From Tetrahymena elliotti 4EA (taxonomy: Eukaryota; Ciliophora; Oligohymenophorea; Hymenostomatida; Tetrahymenidae), in the NCBI GenBank assembly GCA_000231825.2, contig JH720299.1, positions 882,972 to 946,971 of the forward strand: DNA of 64,000 bases. The letters run 5' to 3'. Made by a program: the position numbers and the translations under genes. Each line of letters starts with the position of its first letter. Position 1 is the stretch's first letter. Below the pieces are notes generated by a model that saw nothing but the letters and a program-made list of their open reading frames with translations, was not told the origin of the DNA and made no database searches. This document shows, piece after piece, positions 48,824 through 61,359 of the stretch.

Positions 48824-51349
48824 TTCTTAGATGTGTTTGCTTAGGCAACAATTTAAATATTACTTTTATTGTTAGTATAGATACCTGGTTCCCTTTTTTT
48901 GTTTGGTTTTTTTTCTGCTATTTTAATCAACTAATAATTGTAATTATTTAATCGAAAACACCTTTTTCCTAAAAATAAACAAAGCACAAGACAAGGCAAG
49001 GCAAGTAAGACTATTCGTCAGTCAGTGATGGTTTTTTTCTTCTTAAAAATTTCAAAGTGATACAAAATAAATAAATAAATAAATTTTTACTCAACAAAAT
49101 ATAATACTAAACGTCACCAGAAAATAAATTTTTGACATTTAAAACAAACTCCCCACTTAAAATAACAAAAAATGAGTACTCTATTTTATTTTATCTTTGT
49201 TTAGTAAGCAGGTCATTTAACCAAAGTTGCTTAATGAATCTCTATAAAAATAGTGGCTAGATTATTTAAAAAATTTTTTAAAGTAAATTTAAAATGTGTG
49301 AATTAGATTTTGTTATCTTACAGTAATAATTTTAAGAAAAAGTAAACATTTTTTTGTTTAAATATCATATGTAGCTAATTATAAAGCTATTCGATTTTCA
49401 GAATCATTATATTTGATCAATAAATTTGCAAAGATAAGAATAGGATTATTTTTTTTAGAACACTATCAACATTATCAAAATGTATGTTTGTTTTCAAAAG
49501 ATTATTTAATTCAAACATGTAAATTTACCATGAAAATTACTATCAAAAGCTTTATTTTATGAAAAGAGAGAATATAAATCTTAAGAATAAACATTATTTA
49601 AATCTATTCAAATTATATTTCAACATTTTATTTAAAAATAATAAAAGATGTTTCTTTATTTTTGGATGAAGAATGAGAGCTTGTTAAATAATTTCTAAAA
49701 GAATCTAATCTCTCTCCTTTTTTTTCTAATTTGATTAAAAATCTTCTTATATTAATTGAAAAATTCAAAAAATAAGTTGGTTTAATTACTTTCCTTTTTA
49801 GTAAATTCAAGCTAACAGAATAGAAACACCATAAAACATAGATAACAAAAATTTATAATGTTTATAATAATAAAGTTTAAATGAATACTGAATGCATTCT
49901 TAAATTCTGATATTATTTTTTGCTTAATATCTATCCTGAATGCAAACATTTAAATTAGTCTTTATCATTGCTATCTTTATTAATTTGCTTTAAACCAGCC
50001 TATAATTTATATTTATTAAATTACAATATAATTCATATTTCTTTTCTTCTTATCTTCTGTGGTGAATTTATCTAAAACTCTTTTTAGGTTCTATTATAAG
50101 AAACCAATGTTGTCATTCAACCATTTTTAAAGAAATTTTATTAGTATTTATATTTTTCATTCTTAATTATGTTTGGAAACCACATACTATAAATATATTT
50201 TATAACCCTTTTTAAAATATCATATTTTGGTAATAAAAGCTCTTTCTTGTTATCATTCAGCGCGAATGAATAGTGATGCTATGCTGTTTTGGTTTCCAAA
50301 AATGAGAAAATCTATGGTAATCCAAAATAAATTAGACTGACTCAAGATTCGCACTATTATCATCTAATTTTTATTTTTCTATGATGCCATTAAGAAACTA
50401 TTTTAGAATTATTATCTAAGTTTACTTGAAAATATTCAAAAACCATTTTTTAATTGAATAATTTTTTAAATGACAAACAATGCTTGCTTGTTCAATTTAA
50501 GAAATGCCTATTTCAGAAGATCTGTTATTGCTATATCTATCTATTTTTCTTTATTTTGTAATTGCATTTTACAAATTAACATGCTTTTTTAAGGTGAATA
50601 ATAATTTATCTTTTTTTATGCATTTATTAATTCACATTACTATACCATTTTTATGATCATTAGTTAATTATTAATTAATAGATTGCTTTTCTTTAATTTT
50701 ATATTCCAATAAATCAGTATTAAATGTTTTGTTCTTTTTAGCAAAACGCTAAAAATTTTTTATTAAAAAATTATTTAAGATCATTCGAATGAAATAATTT
50801 TAATTCATTGATTGGGATGAATTTTATGGTTAAAAATATTTAAATAATCTCTTCAAATAAAACGAAAAATCGATTTTTTTTATCAGTATTTTTTATCTTA
50901 CATACTACTTACAAAAAAGATTCATAAAATCCTTTTGGAACTTAAATCTTAAATAATAATAATAATAATAATAATAGTTTCAATAGTTAAAATATTATAT
51001 TTTTTATAATATATTATATCAATGTAATTTATTTCTTCAGCCAACAACACAAATATATAGGCTTTTTTAAATAATAGGTTTTGTTTTTTTATTTTTTTAC
51101 TTTCATTACTCAAGTTGCCTACCTAATATGGGTTAGAAGTGTTTTTATGATTTATTAGTTTCATGATGTATTATCTTGAATTGTTCAATTAATTTTAAAG
51201 TTTGTTGATTTATTTGTAAAGTTTTTTGTTATTTTGACATAGATTTCATTTAAAATTTACTATTTCAATCATTTTGCTTACAAAACTCCTTTTTTAAATA
51301 ACCTATCACTAGTCAGTCCTCCATGCTCGCTTTCCACTTTTTTTTTCAG
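48824..51349. other. AT-rich intergenic region
   Basis: No gene is supported. A minus-strand stretch at about 49630-49820 reads as a basic helical fragment (FNQYKKIFNQIRKKRREI) but has no start. It resembles a fragment near 41000 and may be part of the duplicated unit. Confidence 0.4.
50952..50976. repeat. (AAT)n microsatellite
   Basis: About eight AAT units in a row. Confidence 0.95.
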
Positions 51350-51426
51350 GCCTCAGCCATTCAGAATGAAAACTCCTCATTAACCTCTTCAGATTCAGCT
51401 CTTCCCTCTTACTAGGGAAACCTTTG
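51350..51426 (+). other. Exon-like segment with splice-type borders
   Basis: A 77-base stretch, much richer in G+C than its surroundings, follows tttttttttcag and ends just before gtaaaattc. In one frame it reads ASAIQNENSSLTSSDSALPS followed by YQGNLW. It looks like an internal exon of a gene, but no partner exon was found on either side. It may be a stranded exon of the neighbouring transposon relic or of a lost gene. Confidence 0.4.
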
Positions 51427-51599
51427 GTAAAATTCATATTTTTATAAGGAATTTTTTTTGAAATAAAGGGAACTGCTAGGGATTTAAATCCCTGATATTA
51501 AAGCAAAAATCCTCTGACCTTACCTACACTAGTCGATTACTGTTAAAGCTTATGCAAAATAGCCAGGGAGGTAGAAGTATCTTAAAGTATGGTTCATTA

Positions 51600-52250
51600 T
51601 GATGAACTAAAAATGAATTAGAATTTAAAAGAATAGAAGATGAACTCGAAAATGATGAAAAATAAGATAGAATTGATTACTGTAAAAAGGTGCTAAAACG
51701 AAAAGGCAAACCATTTGAAGAAACCTTTTTTTCTGACGAAATGGATATCAAATTCAAAGATGTCCATATGTATGTAAGTAAAGCTTGGAAACAAAAACAT
51801 GGTAATAAAAATCCCTGTTTCAAACAAAGTATTATATTTAATTTTTGGGCTGCCATCTCAATTTAAGGTGTTATGACACTTCACATCTCTGATAAAAATT
51901 GAAATGGTGAGATTTATGAAGAAATCCTAGATACTAAAAACGAGCCAACATTCAAGCACAAAAAATAACTAGCACTAAAAACTTGAAAAATACATATGTA
52001 CATTAAAAAAAAAATATCAAACTTGCATTGATAATAATAGTGGCATGGTAGACTATTTAGAGGGTCTACTCTTATTTCTTAAATATAATACTTTGTCTTT
52101 ATTTATTATATAGAGTAAATTTAATCTACTTAGAATTTTTGATCTAAATAATTGATTTCTAAAAGACAAAAACCTCACCATTGTTGTAGAAAACATTTTT
52201 TTAAAGGATTTAATCTTTGTCCTGAGACAAGCCATACTTTCTTTAAGATT
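51600..52250 (+). mobile_element. Tc1/mariner-superfamily transposase relic
   Basis: In the ciliate code the frame reads KRIEDELENDEKQDR, KRKGKPFEETFFSDEMDIKF, then KQKHGNKNPCFKQS and FNFWAAISIQGVMTLHISDK. FSDE holds the first catalytic Asp (Asp codon near 51735), and FWAAIS..G is the WG-type block that follows it in Tc1/mariner enzymes. An in-frame TGA at about 51899 interrupts the frame before NGEIYEEILD. A later CIDNNSGMVDY (about 52020-52055) could be the second catalytic Asp region. The N-terminal DNA-binding part is not clearly recognisable, and inverted ends were not found. The copy is dead. Confidence 0.75.
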
Positions 52251-55200
52251 TTGAAGAATGTTTATTAATAGATAGGTTTTTTTACTTTATTTTTTCACCC
52301 TAAGAATTATTTAATTATTCTCTTTTGATTAATTCTTACTTTTAATTAGAAAATTATTCTTCTGATCTCAGATTATCTCAATCTTTTTTCTAAATGATAT
52401 ACTTTAATATAATAAATTTTACATTCTTTCTATTTTTCTGATTAGTTTTATTTAAACTTTACACAAGAAATTTGATGATATTTATTACTTATACATTTTA
52501 TCATTTTTTTAATATTTGGCTGTATTTTTCAGTTCAATTATTAATAAATAGTGTGAAACATGTTTAGAGTTACGATCTCTTTATTTTAATTTAATGTAGC
52601 AAGTTAAGCAACTCTATCTAGTATGCTGAAAGTTGCTCTAAAATGAAAATATTAATAGTGATGAAATAAACATATTTTGAAATTGTTTAAATTGAAAAAT
52701 TTTGTTTTTCAAAAACTTCGAAATGAATGCTTTAATATACATGAAATTAATATCATTTTCAAATCAATATCTATTTCATTGATAAAAATAAAAAAACTGA
52801 TCTATTTAATCAACCATAATTCAATGTGGTTGGTTGGTCTTTGAATTTAGTTACATCATTAGAAGTATTCGTTTCATGAGAAAAAGTGTAATATTTTAAT
52901 AGAATGAGCTGAAAAGATAGTAATTGTGATCTTATTGAAATAATATTTATTTTGTGATAAATGATTGTGTTTTCATTAATTTATTAGGATGATCAATTAA
53001 TTAATTACTTTCTATTTTCAATAAATTAAATTCAATACTTAACACTTGCTAAATAAGAGTAGATAAACATTTTTAGTAGTTTGTTATTAAATAGGTTTAA
53101 AAATTACAAATGCCTTTTATATTTCTAATCTCAATATTTAGATGGATCAAAATTATTTTAAATTCAGAAAAATCTATTCTTGTTGGCCACAATTTAACTT
53201 TTTTTTTTTACAGTGATTGATTAAATTTAAAAATAAAAAATTTTGGGTCTCAAAAATGAAAAAATAATATCTGAGATCTTGAACACTGAGCATTATTTAA
53301 ATTTAAAATTATTAAATGGTTAAAACACAATTTTTTTTTTTTTGATAAATTTGTTAAATGATTATTTTTTCTTCTATTTTAATTTTCATCAATTTACTGA
53401 CAGAATTTTGAGAAAACATAGAGCAGTATTAAATTAAAAAGTTACTGTCTGACATAGAGAAGAAAAAGAACAGTAAGTTTTAAGTTAATGGGTACCAATT
53501 TTTTATTTTAACTAGTATAAAAGTAATTAATTATCAAAAATTTATAAGAAACATAACAAATAAAATAATCATTCAACAAATTTTTGTTTAAAACATTTTT
53601 ATTTTTTTCCAAGATAAAAGTGAAATTATGTAAAAGCTATTCAAATTAATTTTATAAATTCTTATTACAATTTTATAGTAAAATTTGTTAAAAAAGTAAA
53701 TATTTAACTATGGACTTTGAACGAAATAACAAAAGAATTATCTTACTGTATTTTAATTAATTTATCTTTTTAAAATTACCGGATTAACATTTTTTAAATA
53801 GAATTTTGTTTTATTTGAATTATTTAATTAGATAGTTAGCAGCTAGTAAGATGTTTAGTTTCATTTATTATTAATTTATTGAAATGACAAAGCACGAAAT
53901 TGTTATTTTAGTTAAATTATTTTAACATGTAGTCAATCAACTATATTAACCATCATAAAAAGAAAAAATAAATAAAAAACAAAATTTGTTAAGTCAATCA
54001 ACAAATTAACTTTGAAAATTTTTAGATCTAAAAAACCCTTTTAAATTTTAGCATTTTATTTTTTTACTAATACATTTATTTATGCTTGCTTACATAAATA
54101 AATCCAAAAATAAAAAGAAAAAATTGAAGTAAAAATTAAGAAGAAGATATTTTAAGTCAATCAGTTTGTAATAAAAATAGAACAAGAAAATAGGCTAGCC
54201 AATATTTTAATCATATTTTATGAAAAAGAAAAAATATTATAACAAGACAGATTCATATATTTGAAAATATGCTTTATATCTAAAACTACCAGCTTTTCTT
54301 GTTATTTATTTTATTTATAAAAAAAAATACTTTTAAGTTTTAGCATTTTATATTTTAACTAATAAATTTGTATTAATCTAAATAAAACCAAAAACAAAAA
54401 GAAAAAATCTAATTTAAATTGAAGGAAAATAAAATAATTATTTGATGCAAATAAGCTTGAAATAAAAATAGAGCAAGAAAATATGCTAGTCATTACTTTA
54501 TTTTATGAAAAATATAAAGATTACATTTAAGAAAATATGCTTTATTTTGAAAATAATAGTACCATTGTGATTTATTTAATTTTTTATAAAAATTTGTCAT
54601 TTAAATTTACTAGATTGATCTAAATATTCAATAAATTAAGTTAATTTTTTGAATAATTAAATAATGGTTTATAAAAAATATTAAAATATCTATTTTAAAG
54701 GTTGGGGTTCATGAAAAAATTATATATTTTTCAGATTTTTAAAAAAATTCAGAATGAAAATATTTTATTGGCCATTAATAAAGACCATTATCCATCAGAC
54801 CAATAACAAGGGAATACAGTAATAGATCTATGACAATATTTAAATAGATAATATAATTTAGAATTTTAAATAAATTTATCAAAATATTAAATCTTTTTAT
54901 TTTAATGAAAATACCAAATATACTGAATATAAAAATTAAAAATTATTCTTTAATTATTTATAATAGAAAAGTTAAATAAAATTAAAAAATTCTCTATCAA
55001 AAGTGATATTTTATTTAAATTTATTTTATTAACTTTTTCAAGCTTAAAAATAATTTTTAAATTGAAAGCTAAATTTATCATAATAAAAAATTATTTAAGA
55101 GAAATATCTAATATGGATTAAATCTTGCTTTTGCACATTTGAAAAAATATTTAAAATTTATTCTAAGCGTTTTTGTTCAATTAGACAACAAAGAAAATTC

Positions 55201-56462
55201 TAATATTTTTAGGATTGAGAAGTAAAATTAATAAATAATCTCCTCTTCAATAAATAGATGCATCATCGAATTTAATTAATTCCTAAGAGATTCTAATTCG
55301 AGACCTATTTAATTAATTTTGATGACAATTTTGATATAAATTAAGGTATAAATCAATCATAAATTAAAGAGACAATTTTATTTTTAAGCAGGTTTATGAT
55401 AGAAATTAGTGTAAACTAGATCTGGTTAATTGTATTCATTTTATTGAAAATATTACATAATTTAATATTTGCAAATTTTATTTATGATAAAACTCATTAA
55501 GCTTTTCTTTCTTAATAAATGTTGGAGTGAGAGAAGATTATTGATTTTCATATTTGTTGAAAGTAGTATTGGCTTTATCTACATATTCAAAGCTATTATT
55601 CATAACAATTTTAATTTCAGTAAGATAATATGATCCAATTATTACATGATCAGGTTATTTTTAGTTAAGGTAGATTGAAAGTAGAGTTAATTAATTAATG
55701 AATCAGATTCTTTTTTATCCCTACTCATACTACTAAAAACTCAATAATTATTTTGGATTTTGTTTATTAAGAAATATCTTTTATTTTCTCAAAAAATCTT
55801 GATTTAAAAATAGTTTCTTCTCATACAGTAAAATCTACTGGGGTAAAAATATATAACTTTAAAAATACCTATAAAATATATTGATTTTAAATAAATATTT
55901 CATATAAAAATATAGATATTTTTACACTCTTTATTTTTCTAAAAAAGATAATAACAATTTCTATATGATTTTATATTACAATTTGCATAGATATGTTTAG
56001 ACAGATTAAAAGTAGAACTAAATAATTAATAAATTAGATACTGTATTTTTCCTATTCTTGTTATTAAAAATTCAAAGTATATTTTACGCATTTTTCATTT
56101 TTTTTGAGAAACATTTGTTTTATTTATTTTCTCGAAGAATCTTGCTTTCTATTCTAAATAAGTGTTATTCATAAAAAAAATCAACTGAAGTAAAAAATGT
56201 AGATCTCTACAAACTTCTATTAAATACACTACTTATCTTAAAAAGCATTATATTCATAAATATGGATAAAATTATACCCTTATCTATTTTTTTTACTATG
56301 CTTATTAATTTTTATATTTTAATTAAAAGCATATTATTTTATCTTTACTGTAACTATCTAGTCAAATAAACATTATCTTTAGAAATAATTTATAGAAAAA
56401 CTCAAAAGTTAAGATATTTTCAAATAAGTATTATTCATTCATAAATTATTAAATTAATAAAA
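52251..56462. other. Long AT-rich intergenic region
   Basis: More than 4 kb without a supportable gene. It contains a tandem duplication at 54025-54575 and, near its right end, flank sequence shared with the third UBR-box copy. Confidence 0.45.
54025..54575. repeat. Tandem duplication, two units with about 291-bp period
   Basis: Two diverged units, about 54025-54296 and 54316-54575, share ordered blocks: tttagcattttat, actaata.attt, aaaaaaagaaaaaat-type runs, aataaaaatag..caagaaaata, ggctag/tgctag, ttttatgaaaaa, and gaaaatatgctttat. No reading frame is conserved between the units. Confidence 0.75.
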
Positions 56463-59381
56463 ATGATCAAAGATAAAAGATTGATTTTATGTACTTTAGG
56501 CGGAGCTGCTATCATGGCAGGTGCTTATATCTATTTTAAGAAAAAAAAATTAACTATTGAATAGTAATATCAGTAGCTCTTTCAATAATTTTCACATGAG
56601 ATTCTGAATTTGAAAATTTCAAATTAAGGGAATCATCAACTAAAATATGATAAATTGCTTTATTTGTCTATTTATGATGAAAATGATAAGCAAAGTACAT
56701 TATCAGATAAAATAGCTTTTTTAGATATTGATTAATTAAAAAACTAAGGGTCTTGTACCAATAAAATCAATGTCGGAGCAATATTCTATGAGTGTTATGA
56801 TTGTTGCCCTTCTAAAAAAGAAAATGCTTAAATTACAAATGATTTTAATGAAAACGCTACTTTTTAAACAATATGCGAAGATTGCTTTAAAGATTCAGGA
56901 CATTAAAATCACAAATTTGTTAGATAAGAATAAGATGGTATTATAGGCTCTATGTGCCAATGTGGAGTTTCAAATTTAGTTGACAAGAAAGGCTTTTGTA
57001 AAAATCACTAGGGTTATGATAAAATAAAATAGCTACACTATGATTAGATATAGAAGAAACCTTAAAAATGGAAAGGAATTGAAAGATTTTTGATTGATTC
57101 GTTTTACTATTACTTTGAATCAGTAAGCATTTTACTCAGCCAAAAAATACATAATACTATTAATCAAGAAACCTTCCTTCAAAAGCATAACAGAGTAAAT
57201 TACTTTTTATAGAGTATTATCAATAAAATAAATGAAATAATAGAGCTAAACCCTCCCTCTATTTTTCTCATGGCTGATATATTCTCTAAAACTTTTCATA
57301 AACCAATATCTCTTTTGGTTAAGAAAAATGCTAATGAAAAATGCCCAAACAAATACACTAGGCTAATACAAAAAGAAAAACAAGTTAATAATGATTTAAC
57401 AATTTTGGATTGTCTATTGTTGAATTATGAAGTAGTTAATTAAGAAACTGACTAATTAATCTGTAAACTTTTTAATTATATGGCTGCAGCAAGTGATACC
57501 TTCCCTAAATTCTTGTGCGAAAAATTCTATAAGATGATTGGATTTGTAGCTAGGGGTTAAACATCAAAAGATCAGTGGTCATGCTCAAGTCTTTTTCCAA
57601 CTTTTATAGAAATAGTAATGTTTTCAATATTCTTGCAAAGTGTCTTTGATCATCTTGTAAATACTTTAGGAGAAGATATTTTTAATGTACTTGAGTATCT
57701 CACATATTACATCAAAAATATTTAAAAATTTGAAGAAAATATTGATGAAAATTTCATACTTTTACCTTGTGTACTTTTTGATATGTTTAGAATGATAAAC
57801 CAATTGAAAATATTAATTTAAAAATATCCTAAATAATTAGTCGGCTCAATTTTTGATTTAAACTAGGAGCTTTTTTTCTGCGATAGCTTCAAATTCTACC
57901 AAGCAATGGGCTAATAAAGCTAAATAAGTACTTTAGCATTTTTCCCTTAATACTTTAATGTGTAAAAAGAGATGATTAATTCTTAAATTTATATTTTTTA
58001 AGTTTTGAAGCTTATAAATGATGAAGAATTAACATAAAAAGTGGTTTCTATTATCTGCGAAACTTTTGCTGAACATATTCTGAAATTAAGTAGTGATTTA
58101 GTAGAAAGGGAAAATAAATTTGGGAATTACCTTTCTTTTTCGATTTCTTCTTTTGTCTGTTTACCTTATCTAATTGCAACAACTGAGAGTAAAATGTTCA
58201 CTAAACATTCAATTGAAAATTTCTTTGATTCTCATTTCACTTTCAAAAATAAAGATGCAAAAATAAATTTTTTCAAATCCATTCGAAAAATTTTCTACAG
58301 TTTTGTATTATCAAAAGCAGATGAATTAAATATTCTAATAGAAAATTTATGTAGATCTGATATGTGTCATGAAGAATATATTGAAGAAACTTTTGAAAGT
58401 CTTTATAGTCCATCTTATAAGTTTGATGAATTTTATGTATTTTTGAGCTCAGTCATGATACTGACTAATCATATTGATGATTCATTTAGGCTTGAAAGTC
58501 CCCCATAATAACTACTTATTTCATTAAAATAATTCATGAGAGACAGTAATTAAATCTCTTTTTATAAATCAATCTATTACTCAAGACAAATCACTTATTT
58601 GTTTTTAGACTCTAGGCCTTTATTCAACTTATTTGCCTAAAAATTAAAACTTTTCTTTCCAGAAGTAAGTTCAAATGAAGAAAATTCAATTAAAAAAGTA
58701 ATCAAAAAGAATGTTGAAGAAATAATTGTTAGTTGTGTTTAGGTAACTCAACATTCAAAAATGAATTTGAATGATGTGCTTTAAATTTGTAAACCCTATA
58801 TTAATGATGAAGGCTTACTTAGAGAAAATTATCTAAGTGTTTTTGATTAACAAGAAAGTGAAGATTTTATTTCACTTAAAAAGCAATACAGATAAAAATT
58901 ATACTAACGTCATATTTTAAGAAATTAAAATCATTAACTTACAGATATTACATAAAAAATAGGTATCAATTTAAATGAATCAACATAAGATTTCTCTTTA
59001 GCTGGAAGTGACTTTAGTATAGAAAATCTTTTACCATACTAATTAGATCTTTTTAAGTAGCTATTCCTGGATGAATAATTCGTAAAGGAAATGGTCAATA
59101 TTTATTTTGAAAAAAATTTTTCTTACTATGCAGAAGATTCAATTAAACCAGTTTTATTGATGTTTTTGAAGTTCATAACTCAAAGAGAATAAGACAACAT
59201 TTTAAATGAGCAAGAAAAGGTTTAAGCTCAAAAAATATTAGAAATAATTCCTCTTGAAAGATTGAAAGAGAAGTACAAAACTAATATTTCAAATTTAAAA
59301 TAATAAGAATATATTGTTTCTTATAAAACCTGCCAAAATATAATTTCAATGCTAGATTAATTATTGCAAGTATAAAAATGA
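56463..59381 (+). CDS. Membrane-anchored UBR-box protein, 972 aa, copy 2
   Basis: One exon, ATG at 56463 to TGA at 59379, 972 residues. It is collinear with copy 1 from end to end. It has an N-terminal anchor (LILCTLGGAAIMAGAYIYF), a UBR box (GSC, GAIFYECYDCCPSKKE, TICEDCFKDSGHQNHKF, MCQCGVSN, GFCKNH), then the long helical part (VVSIICETFAEHILKLSSD, FSISSFVCLPYLIATTESKM). All Cys/His positions of the box seen in copy 1 are kept, except one extra Cys replaced by Gly (KKGFC for KKCFC). The tail is shorter than in copy 1. Its middle (57075-57572) is almost identical to copy 3 while the flanks differ. No RING motif was seen. Both full copies are open over more than 970 codons, which supports function. 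Confidence 0.9.
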
Positions 59382-61359
59382 AAATTACTAACTCAGTAAA
59401 AATAATATGAATGAGTGTTTATTTTTTTATAATAAACCTATATTTAATTACACACTTATTTATATATATTCAAAAAATACTTATTTTATTTATTTCTTCT
59501 GTCTGGGTTCATAAAATCGTAAACTGTATGGTCTTAAACTTTTATCTAGTTTAATGTTTTATTTTGAGTTTCTATTATGGATCCCATTGATTCAGATTCA
59601 CCAGAAAATATTATTTGACTTGATATATGAATTAAATTAATTTTATTTTTAATTCTAACTCTTTACCTCTAAGTTAAGATTTAATACATTTCCAAGTAAA
59701 GTAAAATTTTAAGTTAAGGTAAGATTTGTTTTTAAAAATCATTTTTTACCATTACTTATTTAACTTAGAGGTATGACAAGAAATATTTAAATTTTCTGGA
59801 TTTAATTTTTTTAAATACTTTCCCTTATTTCTCATATAAAATAGAAATATATTCTGAGAGAGAAAATGAGTACTATAATAATAAATATCTTAAAAGTTAA
59901 TAAGAAAAATTTTCTCATGCTAAAAATATTGATTCCGAATTTATAGGATTGGATTGATTTTACTTTAAATAATTTTAATTTGGAATAGATTACACACACT
60001 GCCTAACCCTAAAATATAATTTTGTTTTATATTTATTTTTCGTTTTGATTTAATGAAGTGCATTTAAAAAAAATTAAATAATACTATTTTAAATGTAATG
60101 ATAAAAAAAATAAGAATTATAAAGGTAAAAGTATTGTTTTATTTTAATTTATTTTATAAACCGAATATAAAATTTAAAAACAGTTAGAAAACAGAAGATT
60201 AAAGCTAAAAAAAATCATTTTTTAGAAGAATTGTTGCTAATATCTGACAAGTTCCATTAGCAAATTTATTCAACTAGTTTGAGTACAATTCAACCAAAGA
60301 TAACTAAAGAAAGTTCTAATATTTTGATGATAGATAAATAGAATTAAAAAAATAATCTCCTTAAAGATGAATAGATGATTCAGCAAATTTAATGAATTCT
60401 GAAGAGATTGTAATTAGAAATATTGTTAATTAAATTTTGATTCAGTTTTGATACCAATTTAGATATTAAAGCATGATAACAGTAAAATCATTTAAAATAT
60501 CTATTTAAATTTTGAGGCGGGTTGATATGGTAGCTGAATTTATTCATTTTATTTAAATATCTAGTATTATTTACTCATGTAAAGATTTTATTTCTAAAAA
60601 TTCCCACTTTATTTTATCTAAAAATCTTAATCAAATTTCTATTTAAAATGTCTTAATTAATAGACATTCAAGTATTAGAAGTTTCTGAATTTTCTTGATA
60701 TTTTATCAATGCTATTGATTGGAAACTTACATTATTGTTATTATTTTTTTAGGTTGAGATTTTTTAAAAGTACCTTCTTATAAATTAAAAACCTTAATTT
60801 ATCTATTTTTATATTACTAAATTTATTATTATTATAATTCTAGTATGGCCAAAATTAATCAATTTAGAGAGAGCATTTTTAGTTTCAGCAGATTTAAAGT
60901 AGAGTTAATTAATTTTATTGTGTTTATTCCTATTCATGTTACTAAAAACTTAAAGTATATTTCACACTTTTTTTTTGAGAAACATTTGTTTTATATTCTC
61001 TAAAAATATTGATTATAAACTTTCTATTCTAAAAAAATGTAGTTCATAATGAAAATTCCTGAAGTTATAAATTTAGGTTTTTAAGTATGTGGATAAAATG
61101 TATTAATTTAAAAATATAAAAATAAGGAGACCCTTTTTTTTATTTAAAGAAGTGTTTCTATTAGATCTTGTTAAAATTAAAATCCCTTATTTACTTTTTT
61201 CATAATTTGATAATTTATATGGAAGTATATTAAAAGTTTACTGTAACTTTCTTATCAAAAAAAGTATCATCTTTAGAAATAATTGATAGAAAAACCCCAA
61301 AGTAAAGATATTTTCAAATAAATATTATTAGTTAAAAAATTATTATTAAATTAAAAAAA
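59382..61359. other. Spacer between UBR-box copies 2 and 3
   Basis: AT-rich spacer with a small inverted-repeat element (59664-59773). The part from about 60240 to 61359 resembles the 5' flank of copy 2 (about 55180-56462), so the duplication unit is about 4.9 kb. Confidence 0.5.
59664..59773. mobile_element. MITE-like element, 110 bp, perfect 14-base terminal inverted repeats
   Basis: tacctctaagttaa at 59664-59677 is the exact reverse complement of ttaacttagaggta at 59760-59773. If the outer TA is counted as the target-site duplication, the terminal repeats are 12 bases and the TA/TA flanks are those of Tc1/mariner-type insertion. The inside is AT-rich and non-coding. Only one copy was found in the window. 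Confidence 0.6.

Noticed and set aside
54025..54575. Two-unit tandem repeat as a possible CRISPR or centromere-type array
   Set aside because: Only two diverged units of about 290 bases, no short identical repeats with unique spacers; a plain tandem duplication explains it.
58041..58508. 155-codon open frame in the standard code (and likewise 37257-37547)
   Set aside because: These are internal pieces of the UBR-box genes at 56463 and 36447, which only look separate because TAA/TAG are read as stops.
60001..60013. cctaaccctaaa, resembling a vertebrate or plant telomere repeat
   Set aside because: Single occurrence; Tetrahymena telomeres are CCCCAA/TTGGGG and no such array is present.
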